A DNA stretch of 64,000 nucleotides from the NCBI GenBank assembly GCA_963978895.1, contig OZ022238.1, positions 44,668,277-44,732,276 on the forward strand. The letters are read 5' to 3'. Within the stretch, counting starts at the first letter, position 1. Every line of letters starts with the position of its first letter. Shown here one piece after another: positions 1 through 11,325 of this stretch. The translations under genes were made by a program, and so were the position numbers. Under the pieces are notes generated by a model. That model made no database searches and was not told the DNA's origin. It worked only from the letters and a program-made list of their open reading frames with translations. Origin of the DNA: Erpobdella octoculata. Its lineage: Eukaryota > Annelida > Clitellata > Hirudinida > Erpobdellidae.

Positions 1-1205
1 TTATGACATCAAGTTTATGACACACAGCCTAAGGACCATATTTAATTTCATCAGTGTGTGCATTTATTGACATTTATTTATTACATTTATTCTCACTGAG
101 TTTTGTGGATTTTAAAAAAATTTATTTCTGTTCTTTACGGTATTTTAAATAAAATTTTTGCTTGCCGCATTTTTTTTCAAATACTGATCGCGAAAAGATG
201 GCGCCAAAACGCACGCATATAAACCTACACTTTTAGTTCTTAAGAGAACGGCAAAAGTATGAACGAAGTAAACATCGAATCTTTTTCTCAACAAAAGTCA
301 AATGATAAGAACAATAGGACATGTAACGTTTAACTTTAACTTCTTCATTGCAACGGGGGGAGGTCCGGGGGCGCCGGGGGGCGCAAAATTTATAGTTTCG
401 CCCCGGGCGCCAAAAACCCTCGCTACGCCTCTGTAATGGCGTGGTGGTGTTCTTTACATACATGTATTCAGTCGTGCTTCTAAAAAAATTGTTATTTTTT
501 TGTGTACTATAATTTGTTTATAAATTACTATAATGTATTCATACTATAGCTATTAGTTTTATAATACTATAATATTTATAAAATTATATATATATATGTA
601 TGTATATGCCTGGCTGAACTAAGCGAAAGTTCTTAAGAACAAAGTAGAAGTTTTAAGTAGAAAAATAATTTCTTTGAAATTATTTTAATCCCTACAAAAT
701 TGAAAAATCTATAAAAAACTGTGAAAAGATTTTTTATTTGTCGCACGACGTATTGGAGCATGGAGTGTGCTGTTTGCAATTCAGGTACATATCTTCATAA
801 AACAAGTGAAAGTTGATTTAAAAAATTGAAAACAGGCTTTTTAGACAGTTTTAAAATTTCATAGCGACATCGTATTGTAAAAATATCACCCCAAAGAATA
901 ATAAACAATAGATGCTTATTGTTGCTATGACCATGAAAGTTTTTGTCGTCATTATTAATATGATTTTTTAGTTTTTTAAATTTTATTCTTGTTTAATTAA
1001 ACTAAACATTTTTTTATTGGGCAAATTTTATAATGATTTTCCGAACTTCAAAACGTCCGCGGACATTCCATGGGCATCCGGACAATTGAAAATTAATTAA
1101 AGCGTATGATAAACAACATTCACCATTTACATTTTTCTCTTAATTTTTCAATATTTTAATTTTATAATTAAGTTTTTTATGGTCTAAAGACGTGTTATAA
1201 GTTTA
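1..1205. other. AT-rich non-coding DNA
   Basis: No gene is seen. The stretch is AT-rich with homopolymer runs; the only compositional break is the GC-rich block at about 345-436, listed separately. Confidence 0.5.
345..436 (-). mobile_element. GC-rich transposon-end-like fragment
   Basis: A GC-rich island in AT-rich DNA, partly self-complementary (GGCGC and GCGCC runs). On the minus strand it begins CAGAGGCGTAGCGAGGG, resembling the CAG-xGGCGTA ends common among animal DNA transposons. A related start (CAGTGGCGTAACTA) lies at about 13151. No partner end or coding remnant was found, so the superfamily is open. Confidence 0.3.
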
Positions 1206-1645
1206 CTAGCAGTGCCCGTAGCGGCTTCGCTCGCATGAAATTAGAGAATTTGAACCGTGCATACATAGTAGAGTACTGCACGGAGCAATTTTTTAGGTCT
1301 CGGCTCGGCCCGTCGACAACTTGGCCCAGCCCGTTTTAAAAACCGAAATTCCTGGCCCGGCACGGCCCGTCTAATTAGGGCACGGCCCGTTTTTACAGGC
1401 CTAGAAGTTCTATATACTTGATGAAAAACTTCGGCCCGTCCCACTTTGACTTCAGGTTTAGCCCGGCCCGTCTGAACACCCTAAAATCACTCAAATGTCT
1501 ATATACTTGGTTAAAAATCTCGGCCCGTGCCACCTTGATTTAAGGTTTGGGCAGGGCCTATAAAGACCCTAAAATAACGGCTTGGCCTGTCCGTCCGGTG
1601 ATAAACTGAACTCATTTACTTTCAACCGGCACACAACCTCAAAAT

Positions 1646-2400
1646 ACTAATTTTCACATCTGTAGCACTTACAGTTTTTGAGTAGCAGTTATTTTAAAAT
1701 CAATTAACCCTTTTTCCACTTCACATTTGAGGTCCTGGAAACCAAACTTTCAAAAAATGGTGGAACACGTATATCATTATTTTAAGAGTAGAAACTAAAT
1801 ACTAATTTTACTTTTGTAGCATTTACAGTTTTTGAGTAGCAGTTACTTTAGAAACCAAGTAACCCTATTTTCTACCCCATACTTGAAGTCCTGGAAACCA
1901 AATTTTCAAAAACTGGTAAAACACGTATATCATTATTTCTGGAGTAGAAACTTAATACTAATTTTTACTCCTGTAGCATATACAGTTTTCGAGTAGCAGT
2001 TACTTTAAAAACCAAATAACCTTATTTTCCACCCCACATTTGAGGTCCTTGAAACCAAATTTTAAAAAAATGGTAAAACACGTTTATCTTTATTTTTAGA
2101 AAAGAAACTAAATAATAATTTTTACATCTGTGGTATTTACTGTTTGTGAGTAGCAGTTACTATAAAAGACAATTAGCCCTATTTTCCACCCCATATTTGA
2201 AGTCCTGGAAACCAAATTTAAAAAAAATGCTAAAACACGTATTTTATTATTTTTGGAGTAGAAACTAAATACTAATTTGTAGTACTGTAGCATTAACAGT
2301 TTTTGAGTAGAAGCTACTTTAAAAACCAAAAAACCCAATTTTCCAACCCACATTTGAGGTCCGGGAAACCGAATTTTCAAAAAATAGTGAAACACGTATC
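1646..2400 (+). repeat. Five diverged tandem units of about 156 bp
   Basis: Units begin near 1646, 1800, 1957, 2113 and 2270, each with a TACTAATTTT-like start, then a TGTAGCA..TACAG word, TTTGAGTAGCAG and GTCCTGGAAACC. They differ by many substitutions, so the expansion is old. Confidence 0.7.
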
Positions 2401-2622
2401 TTTTTGTTTTTCAAAAAGAATCTATATACCAAATTTCAAAATCTCTTCATTTTTGGTTTTCGAGATATACATTGTTTTAGAAAATAGTTTGTTTTCCAGT
2501 TTTTTTCCCTCAGGAGCAAAATTTTCAAAAATCCTTTCTTAGCGGATGTTTACGCTATAAAAGTAATATAAGTTCCAAATTTCACGTTCCTAGGATGAGG
2601 CGTTTGAGCTCGGCGTTGATTA

Positions 2623-2674
2623 TCAGTCAGTCAGTCAGTCAGTCAGTCAGTCAGTCAGTCAGTCAGTCAGTCAG
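2623..2674 (+). repeat. (TCAG)n microsatellite
   Basis: About 13 perfect TCAG copies near the 3' end of the interspersed element. Confidence 0.9.
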
Positions 2675-2699
2675 GACATGTTCTTTTATATATATAGAT

Positions 2700-3258
2700 G
2701 TCGACATGCATTGCTAAACGTTCTATGGAAAAACTCAAAGACTTATGTAGATGGAAAATATAATATCTAATATTTTAAAGAAATAAATTGAAAAACCTGA
2801 ACTGATTTTATTGTAGTTTTTTACACTAGCGAAGCATAATTAAGGGTCGGTTTTAGTCTGTTTAAAAAATGCTAATCGGTGGGCATTTAGGAGCAAAATT
2901 CCAAAATTATATCCAATCATCGCTAGTTATTTATACGTTATAACTAATTATTTTTTAGTATTTTGTATTTGAAGTTTTTTGCATATTAACCCTGGAACTA
3001 CACCATGTTATATAAAACACCATTTTTGAAAATATTTAATTTTTGACGTCCAACAGTTAATAGTTAAATGAAGTTGATTGAGTGCGGATCTTATATCAAC
3101 TTGAAATTGATTGATTGAATAAATAAATTTTTTGTTTTTTATTATTTAAATTACTTTTCAACTAAAAACATAGAAATAAATATATAAAAAACAAAATATT
3201 TTTTGAAGCCCATCAAATCAATCAACTTAAAACTATTATCTTTTGAATTGCTGTTATA
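2700..3258. other. AT-rich intergenic or intronic DNA
   Basis: No ORF, RNA gene or clear repeat was recognised. Confidence 0.4.
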
Positions 3259-3399
3259 TCATCATCATCGTCATCATCATCCTATTCATCATCATCCTTA
3301 TCATCATCATCATTTTCATCATCATCATCATCATTATCATTATCATTATCATCATCATCATCATCATCATCATTGTCGTCATCATCATCATCATCAGAT
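3259..3399 (+). repeat. (CAT)n microsatellite
   Basis: Interrupted CAT/TCA trinucleotide tract ending 16 bases before the acceptor of the exon at 3416. The long His-rich reading frame through it is an artefact. Confidence 0.9.
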
Positions 3400-3415
3400 G
3401 TTTACATTATTACAG

Positions 3416-3493
3416 GAAGTGACATGGGAGGAAGAAATACAAGATGTTCAGAAGAAGACCTTACAACCGCATCGACAAATCTCACACTCATAG
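3416..3493 (+). CDS. Internal exon 1 of cysteine-rich membrane-protein gene (loaf/DUF704x-like)
   Basis: A 78-base exon between acceptor TTACATTATTACAG and donor G|GTGAGT, phase 1 to phase 1. The in-phase reading (SDMGGRNTRCSEEDLTTAS, then TNLTLI) holds one Cys and a possible N-glycosylation site (NLT). Of the other two frames, one hits TGA at once and the other ends in TAG at the junction, so phase decides the frame. It joins in phase to the exon at 3937. The Cys/Trp pattern of exons 1-4 recalls invertebrate ectodomains of the Drosophila loaf type (DUF7042/DUF7043), an assignment made from memory. Upstream exons were not found. Confidence 0.55.
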   Translation, partial: EVTWEEEIQDVQKKTLQPHRQISHS

Positions 3494-3936
3494 GTGAGTC
3501 CGCATCACGCACACACAAAAACACAAATTATTTTTATTTTATTTATGATTTCTCGTATTCCTGCAACAAAAATTATTTTTAAAGTTTCGTTTTTTTTATA
3601 ATTTAGTTTTGAAAATGAAGCTAAGAAACTGATGAGAAAATAAATGAATTAAAAAACTTTCCAATCTGAAACACGATCATTCATTTTTATGAACAGATTT
3701 TTAAATCGTTAATTTCAAGAAGTTTTTTTTCAACCCTCATTTTTTTAATTGTTTTTTTTGCTTCACTCCATTCAGCATTTTTCTCCTTGTTTCAACTTTA
3801 TTTTTTTTCATTTTATTTTTCACTTTTTTTATTTTGTTTATTTTTCTCTTTTTCTCTTTTTTTTATTTTTCTATTTTATTTACCACAATTTTTTCCTCCA
3901 TTTCCACCCTCCATCTTCCCCCTCCCTCCACGACAG

Positions 3937-4074
3937 CCTCCTTCGACCACGAGGATGGCAGGTGTCCTCTACGCGGCAGATTCCTGACGACGTCAGAGAG
4001 AAATTGCAGGATGGAATTCAAAATGGCTTGCGGACCGAACGATCGAATCGAAGTTTCTGACGAATGCTCCCCAG
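3937..4074 (+). CDS. Internal exon 2 of cysteine-rich membrane-protein gene
   Basis: A 138-base exon, phase 1 to 1. The acceptor has a strong pyrimidine tract (CCCTCCCTCCACGACAG) and the donor is CCCCAG|GTAGAG. It encodes about 45 residues with four cysteines in a pattern like C-P-L-R-G-R-F, then NC, ACG and EC, as expected for a disulfide-bonded extracellular module. The first codon is completed by the G left by the exon at 3416. CPxxGxF after a short aromatic stretch is the feature that most suggests the DUF7042/7043 family. Confidence 0.6.
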
Positions 4075-4337
4075 GTAGAGGTTTGTCATGCTTCAGTTAT
4101 TCTTCCCTCAACCAACATCATGCTTGAAATATTCTTCCCCCACCCACATCTTCATCAGATAACAATGTTCATTTGTCATTTCATCATCTTCTTTTTTCTC
4201 TCTCTCTTTTCTTATCTCTTTATTTCATTATTTTGATCTACACAACATAACTGATCTGCTTTGGTCACGATTTATCACACCTACGGCGAAGGAGCTAATT
4301 AGCTGAAATGTTTTTTTTTTTTTTGGAACCCAATTAG

Positions 4338-4429
4338 TGGAAAAGATGATTTGCTTGTCGTGGTGGCGAGATCAGCAAGCGATCCATCTGATATCGGAGA
4401 AGATGGATACCAACTCAACGGTTTGCTTC
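4338..4429 (+). CDS. Internal exon 3 of cysteine-rich membrane-protein gene
   Basis: A 92-base exon, phase 1 to 0. The acceptor follows a run of T (CCAATTAG|TG) and the donor is the canonical TTC|GTAAGT. It reads EKMICLSWWRDQQ, then AIHLISEKMDTNSTVCF. The C..W pattern, an NST sequon and a terminal VCF fit the same ectodomain as the preceding exon. Confidence 0.6.
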
Positions 4430-4544
4430 GTAAGTTTGGTTTCTATAATTTATTAATTTTAACGTGTTCGTATTTATTGTATATGCGTTAAATATGTTAT
4501 GTTCGTGTTCCTGTTCATTGTATTCTCGGTTTTAGGGTCTTCAA

Positions 4545-4675
4545 ATGGGCCAGTCCAAGATTTTTTGCCAAGTATAGGAATGTTAGGCTTGTAGAAACGG
4601 GCTGGACCGGGCCTGGAATTTTGGCTTATGAAACGGGCTGGGCCACTAAAAATCAGCCCATGCAGTACTCTAGTT
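4545..4675 (-). mobile_element. Inverted fragment of the 1206-2699 repeat family
   Basis: On the minus strand it carries the same GGCCCAGCCCGTTT and CCAAAATTCCAGGCCCGG words as 1290-1400, so it is a diverged, oppositely oriented copy of that element's GC-rich lead, inside the intron after exon 3. Confidence 0.5.
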
Positions 4676-4685
4676 CACGTACATT

Positions 4686-4870
4686 ATGTTTGTGTTCGTC
4701 ATGTTTGGGATCATCTTATTTGTGTTTGTCATGTTCGTGATCATCTTATTTTCATGTTCATCATGTTCGTGATCATCTTATTTTCATGTTCATCATGTTC
4801 GTGATCATCTTATTTTCATGTTCATCATGTTCGTGATCATCTTATTTGTGTTAGTCATGTTCGTGATCAT
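4686..4870 (+). repeat. 32-bp tandem minisatellite
   Basis: About five copies of a unit containing ATGTTCGTGATCATCTTATT plus a short variable TTCATGTTCATC part. Confidence 0.75.
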
Positions 4871-5627
4871 CATATTGCTTCCTAGCACGTCATCGTATGT
4901 CCTACTCAAAATAGAAAATTTTATAAGTTCAATTCAAAATGCTGCTCCACCAAAAATGCTGTCAGTCCAGCATTTATAAAAGGTCGCAATTTAATTCCAC
5001 CACCCAGCTCATCAAATAAAACAAATTTCTAAAATTAAAAATAAAGTTAAAAATCTACGAGTGGTTTTGAAATAACAAGCGATAATTGATTGATTTTAAC
5101 ATTTTTTAAAAAGAGCAAGAAAGAACGCTTTAGAAAATATATCTGTTTATATAAAAACGCCACACTTTAGAAGATATATCTGTTTATATTAAAGCGTCAC
5201 TTACATCGTCTTCTCCAGCATTTGATGGATTAAGTGACTGATTGATTGATTGAGAGTGTGATCGATTGATTGGTTGGTTTTGTGATTGATCTTCAAAAAT
5301 TATTTTGTTTAAATAATATAAATTACTTTTTTGATTTCACATTTGTAAAATTTTGTAATTTATTTAATTCTTGTACTTCATTGTGTAAGGTCAACAACTT
5401 TAAAAGATGTTTTAAATAATGCACTCTTTATTTGTATGCAAAAATAATTAAAAATTATAATAATTAAATTAATTTTTAGTATTTATACAAACATGCATCA
5501 CAAAATAAAGCGTTTTTCCGCCAAAAAATATCCTTGAGATTACGATCAAATTTCAAGTATTCGTGAGGTGAGAAAAACTTAAAAAAAACAGAACCGTATA
5601 TTGTTTTGTTTTTTAAATAATTTGCAG

Positions 5628-5742
5628 ATTTTTCACCACCTCGAAGAGTCCATCCTCGTCTCAAGGAAAGAAAATTGCCTAAAAGACTTCGAACCATCAG
5701 CTGAACACACCTACGATCATTCTTACATTATACAGTTCAAAG
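5628..5742 (+). CDS. Internal exon 4 of cysteine-rich membrane-protein gene
   Basis: A 115-base exon, phase 0 to 1. The acceptor is TTTTTTAAATAATTTGCAG and the donor TTCAAAG|GTTATA. It contains no Met and so is easy to miss. It reads IFHHLEESILVSRKENC, then LKDFEPSAEHTYDHSYIIQFK, and follows directly on VCF of exon 3. It has one Cys and no stop. The phase match with exon 3 is independent support. Confidence 0.5.
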
Positions 5743-6211
5743 GTTATATGGTATTTTATTAATTATTCATTTATTCATTTAATTTTTAGTCTATTTAAAA
5801 AAGCGAAAATTAATTTTTAAAGTTAAAAATTTATAATAAAAAATTGTTTATTCCATACTGATTCGAAAGTTTCTTAAATTTTCAATCTTCACATACTTCG
5901 CATATTGAGGATTTAAAAGGCTGTGGTCAATGTTTTCATATTTTATAAACTTAATATCATCAAAAAATATTTTGCAAAACATTTTAAGTCGCTGAATTAA
6001 AAAATTATAAAGGATATTTTTTAAAAACGAAGTTTTTTAATGATTTTCTTGTTTACAACTCAATTTAAAATTTGCTGTTGTTGGTATTTAAAATTTTAAA
6101 TCCGTTGTTCCTAATTCGAAAAATTAAAAAAAAAATTCCCAGCAGTTTAAAGTGCCTAAAACCATTCCCACAGTGCTATATAAATGCGCCATTATTTCTA
6201 TAATAACAGAG

Positions 6212-6279
6212 GCGGCATTTCCGCCAACGTGCACTTCCAAGTTAGCAGGCAGTTGAGAAACAAAACTTCATTGATTTCG
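6212..6279 (+). CDS. Candidate exon 5 of the same gene (weak)
   Basis: An open stretch of 68 bases between CAGAG and donor TTTCG|GTAATA that keeps phase with exon 4 (phase 1 to 0) and reads GISANVHFQVSRQLRNKTS, then LIS. The acceptor is ambiguous (ACAG|AG two bases upstream would give an in-frame stop). No domain was recognised. A further open phase-0 stretch, 6533-6605, could follow but is even weaker. Confidence 0.25.
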
Positions 6280-6878
6280 GTAATATAATATAAAATTTAA
6301 TGAAGTCTTGTCTAAAACTTCAACAGTAAAACGATGCTTTGGGTTAAAAGAACGATGGTTGGTGAGTGATAGGTGTGAAAATCGTTCACCGTCGATCTGT
6401 CAATAAATCACTTTTTGAAAGGTGAAACTATTAAAAAACACTATGCAGCTACTTACAAACTTCAACTACTGGTCTCATTGAAACTTTGTGAAAACCAATA
6501 ATGAGTTTGCTTTCATATTTTAATAACATGAGTTCAAAAATGATACCTGGTTTTTTGTGGTGAAGTCATCCACTCCCCTTTCAACTGCTCCCACGAGTCA
6601 CCTGCGTAAATTTAAAATATATATATACATATATATATAATTTAATTCGTTATTAATAAAACTGTTGAAAAACTTTCATCTATCACAAACTTTTTGAAGA
6701 CCCGTCAAGAATTGACAGAGTGGTCAAAGTTGAACATACAGCATACAATTTATCAAATAATTTTTTCAAATTAATAACATAAAAATTTAATTTTTTTAGA
6801 TTATTGTTGAAGCAAACGATAAATTCATAAAAAAAATCAAAACTTACTTTGACAAAGTCGAACATTTTTGTAGTAGAG

Positions 6879-7238
<360 letters not shown>

Positions 7239-8617
7239 CAAAAAAAACTTACAAATACCACACAAGCGCAAAAAACATCAAGCTTTATAGAAAAATCTTT
7301 TTCATCACATTAAAATAATAAAATTAACAAGAATTTAACTTGAAGGAAAAGTTCGGATAATGGTGAAGATTTTGTATTGTAGCCAACAAAGCAATAAAGG
7401 AAAGTTAGCAACAAATCTGAGAAAATGTTTGTTTTGAATTAAATTATTTGCACTGAAAATAAATTAAATTTGACGGATGAATTGCTTGCTTACTATTCCA
7501 CCAAAAACCTCGATTGTCCTCACAAAACCTTAATCGTTAACTAACTTGAGCAAGTGAATAAAAAAATTGAAAACAACCTCTTTAACTAATAAAATACACA
7601 ATATTTAATTTGTAAATATTGGGTTTTCATCCATGTTAAGTTTATGCTGAGAGTTTCAGATCCATCTAGTCGGAATGAAATTCGGTTAAAAATTGCTTAC
7701 GAAACTGCGCACAAAACAGACAACAGAGAAATGAAATTAATTGAAATCTTGTAAAAATCAAAAATAATCAAAATGTAGTAAATTTATGCCTAACAACAAG
7801 CAGAATTTCAGCCGAAATCAATAAATAACCTGCCAAGCTGGCGCAATTTTTGCTCCCAAAAAGAAATTAGCAGGATTTCCGCTACAATATAGCCCATTTT
7901 TTAAAAAGGTTTGCCAAGGACCACTCACTTTGAATATAAAACGTTATAAACAGTTGAGTTTTGCTAAAAATGTATTTATTAACGTCAAACTATAAAAACA
8001 AACTATCGTTGAGTCTCGACATTATCTCTACTTTCAAAATAAATGGGTTTTTTATATATTGGATTTGCATTCATTTGAGGCACCTCGCCATCGAATATTC
8101 GCTCTCAGTGCAAAGGTTAAATTGAATAAATTGAGGCCTTGCAAGCCACATTTTTATAACATTCTCTTGAGTGGTTTCTCAATTTAAAAATTTAATTAGT
8201 TAACACATTTTTGCTTTTCAATTTAGTCACCTTTTAATGAAAAATTATTTTAAAACAGAATTATTTTAGCAGAGATTGTTTTAAATATTTTAAAACGATT
8301 TTAGTAAAAAGTAAAAGAAAAAACGGGTTTTTCAACACATACTTTTATTTCAAATACACTCGATTTAGAAATAGAAACGATGTTCAAATTAAGTTTTTTT
8401 TTTAATTAAATTGTGTATTCTGTATTGTCATCTAATATAAAGCTATGCTGAAAGTTTCAGCTTCCTAGCTAGTCAAGAAGCTAGTTAAATTTTACTTGCA
8501 AGATTTTCGTACAGAGAAAAACACACACAGAGATTGTAACCTAAATAAAAGTTTGTATTAAAAAATTAACATGAAATAACATTTGACTAGAACAATGCAA
8601 CTATTCAAATTTACTTT
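7239..8617. other. AT-rich non-coding DNA
   Basis: No exon with good splice sites, no RNA gene and no clear repeat were seen on either strand. Confidence 0.4.
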
Positions 8618-8990
8618 TCAGGGTTTGGGACGGTTAGACTTAGGGATAGGTTATGATTATGGATAGGTTAGGGTTTGGGTTAAGGTTAGGTTAGGGTTAA
8701 GTTAGTCTTAGGGATAGGTTATGGTTATGGTTATGGATAGGTTAGGTTAAGGTTAAGTTAGGTTAATGTTAGGTTAGGGTTAGGTTAGTCTTAGGGCTAG
8801 GGTTAGGGCGAGAGTTATGGTTAAGGTTAGGGTTAGGTTAAGGCTAGGTTTAGGGTTAGGGATAGGATTAAGGTAAGGGTTACGGTTAGGTTATGGTTAG
8901 GGTTACCGCAAAAGCATATTTCAGGGTTAGGAATGGAGTTATGATTAGGGTTAGGTTAGGGTTAAGGTCGCGGTTAGGGTTAGGGTTCCA
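8618..8990 (+). repeat. Degenerate telomere-like (GGTTAGGGTTA)n tract
   Basis: About 370 bp of GGTTAGG, TTAGGG, GGTTATGG and GGATAGG words in one orientation, heavily mutated. It is an interstitial telomere-like repeat: the metazoan telomere word is TTAGGG, and here it is mixed with GGTTA variants. Confidence 0.8.
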
Positions 8991-9190
8991 AAATCATTTT
9001 CAAAAAAGTATCGCAAAAGAATTTTCTAAAAAGTGTCGCAAAATCATTTTACGATATTGTATCGCAAAATTATTTTTTGATAAAGTATCGCAATATCATT
9101 TTTTGATAAAGTATCGCAAAATCATTTCTCAATAATTCTCAATAAAGTGTCGCAAATTTATTTTGTAATAAAGTATCGACAAATCATTTT
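8985..9190 (+). repeat. Diverged tandem repeat with TATCGCAAAATCATTTT core
   Basis: Six to seven units of about 30 bp, each with a (T/G)TCGCAAAA..CATTTT core and a GATAAAG-like linker. It abuts the telomere-like tract directly. Confidence 0.75.
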
Positions 9191-10965
9191 AGATATATTA
9201 TATTGATATATTGTTGTGTGTGAACAACATATTGAATATTTTGTTGTCTGTGAACAACATATTGGATATATAATGCAAGTGTGAAATTGAATATATAAGA
9301 ATGAAGATATTATAAACTTAAAAGATTTATTGATCCTTTAGTGCGTTATTTGAGCAGAATACAAAACTTTAAAAAAGATGAAGTAAAAAGCCCGCGTCCG
9401 AAGAGACTGTTCCTCCTCGTTCTTATATTCCGCACATCGCAGACCGGGTTCAATCGGATAAACAAAACTTTTTCGAATCCCGAAATTTTTTTTGGGCACA
9501 ATATTTAATTCCTGATTTACACGCGTAAGTTTGTATGGAAAACTTCATTTATTTCATCATTTCAACTCGTTTTAAGAACGATGGAGACGGAAGATATACG
9601 ACTACTTGCAAACGGCTTTGAAATTGCCTTCCGTAGCTAGGATTGGATGGCTCAGAAACGATCCTAAAGCACGATTGTTTGTGGCTTAGAACTCAGCGGA
9701 CTCACGTCACATTAAACATCGTCAAAATAAATTCAAATGAAACATCACGTGAAACCCGAACTTCACGCATTTCACATGAAATCCTGCTAACGCTGCTTAA
9801 CGGTTTTTATAGCTGACGTTCGGTTTCTGAAGCTTTCGAAGTTTAAACTCCTTCTAATAACAAACCAAAAGATCTTTATAAATCATACCAATTACATTCT
9901 TTTTACACGTTTTGCTGTTTATAACATCGAAAACTTTTGTTTCTTTGCCAATTCTTTTGTGTGTCGTAATTGCCGGTAAATTTCCAACTCAAAATTTTTT
10001 TTAAATTCTGTGTAGGGTTTACTAAAGTTTACTCGCATGTTTTGGCTCGCGCCATCTTTAAAACCTGATTTGTAGAAGTAATTTTAAATAAAAAAGCAAA
10101 TTACTCTAATATAATAAATTAGATTTAAAAATAGTTAAATATATAACCTGAAATTTTTACTATTAAATACATATATAACTTAAAATGTGTACTAGTAAAT
10201 CTATAACTTGACATTTTTTTAATAAATAGGCAATTAACTAGTTTATCTCTCTAGAATCCCAGAGTATATGTGCAAAAAAATATGATGATGCTGTTTTAAG
10301 AATCTTCCAACTAATAATATTGAATATGGAAACATCTGAAGCAGTTTTTCTAAAGTAGTATTTTGATATTAGAATGGCGAGATGGACCACCTGACCACCG
10401 GGAATGAATTTCTATGAATCAAATTGAAAATTTATTTATTAGAAGAAGTTAATAAGTATAATTGGAGATTATTTTTTTATTTATTTATTCATTGATTGAA
10501 CAACCATTGTTCAAACAAGCAAACACTGTAGCTATAATTTTTGAAAGTGTAGGACTCTCAAAAAGAACCTCTACAGCAGTACAATTTATTGCATCAATGA
10601 GGATTTTTAACCGATTTCCGAACATTGAAAATAAAGATAGAAATATTTTAATGCAAATTGTTGGCGATTTACAATAAATCAGATTGATGGCTGCTTTTAT
10701 AAGCCGCGGCCTTCATATAAGCCCCCCACCACCACCACCCCCCATAAAACGAATTCTACGTTTTGAAGATGGTTGTGGTATTATCGAGTGCGGAATGAGA
10801 ATGAAAAACTAAATATAAATCAAATTTAAAAAATATTTTTCAACGAGATCAGAAATGACCCAAAGCCCTCATTATTTAATGTTTTTAACTTCTCGGGCCA
10901 TAATGATTTTTTAGCGTTGATTTTCAGGGTATCAGAATGATCGTACACGCAAGGACATACAAACG
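9191..10965. other. AT-rich non-coding DNA
   Basis: Contains a short direct repeat around GTGTGAACAACATATTG (about 9213 and 9250) and one unrecognised 71-codon open frame (10462-10677) with no splice or domain support. No gene is claimed. Confidence 0.4.
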
Positions 10966-10969
10966 TACA

Positions 10970-11035
10970 TGCAAACACACAAACGCACATGCAAACACAC
11001 AAAAGTACATGCAAACACACAAACTTAGATGCATG
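10970..11035 (+). repeat. 20-bp minisatellite
   Basis: Three copies of ACATGCAAACACACAAA plus a three-base variable end. Confidence 0.75.
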
Positions 11036-11325
11036 CATATAATCATACAACATACATACAATTAAATTTGTAAACACCAGCGTTTATGCAAACACCTGTA
11101 AATAAAAATTCAGACATGCAATCGTAGACACGTGAACAAACATTATAATACTTGCGTATATTTTCGTGATTACAAAACCCAGTCATAAATACGAGAAAAA
11201 TAATGTACAATAACATAATAATATATACAAACAAATATAATAATTCATAAATGACTTCGATTTTATTATAATAAATAAACTACTGTTGTAAAAAATGTTG
11301 GGCTTAACCCGTCACGACTCGCCAT

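Larger units (their letters stand above)
1206..2699 (+). mobile_element. Interspersed element with internal 156-bp repeats
   Basis: Starts with ACTAGCAGTGCCCGTAGC and ends with a (TCAG)n tract followed by an AT-rich tail ending TATATATAGAT. A second head of the same style (ACTAGCGGGGTGCCCGGC) sits at 48647, so I read it as one dispersed, probably non-autonomous repeat family. A GC-rich lead (about 1290-1480) with repeated GGCCCG words is followed by about five diverged tandem units. There is no coding capacity. The superfamily was not identified. Confidence 0.5.

Noticed and set aside
3203..3493. His-rich 96-codon reading frame
   Set aside because: CAT repeat translation; the real exon inside it uses another frame.
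10462..10677. 71-codon open frame
   Set aside because: No recognised domain, AT-rich codon use like surrounding DNA, and no splice partners.
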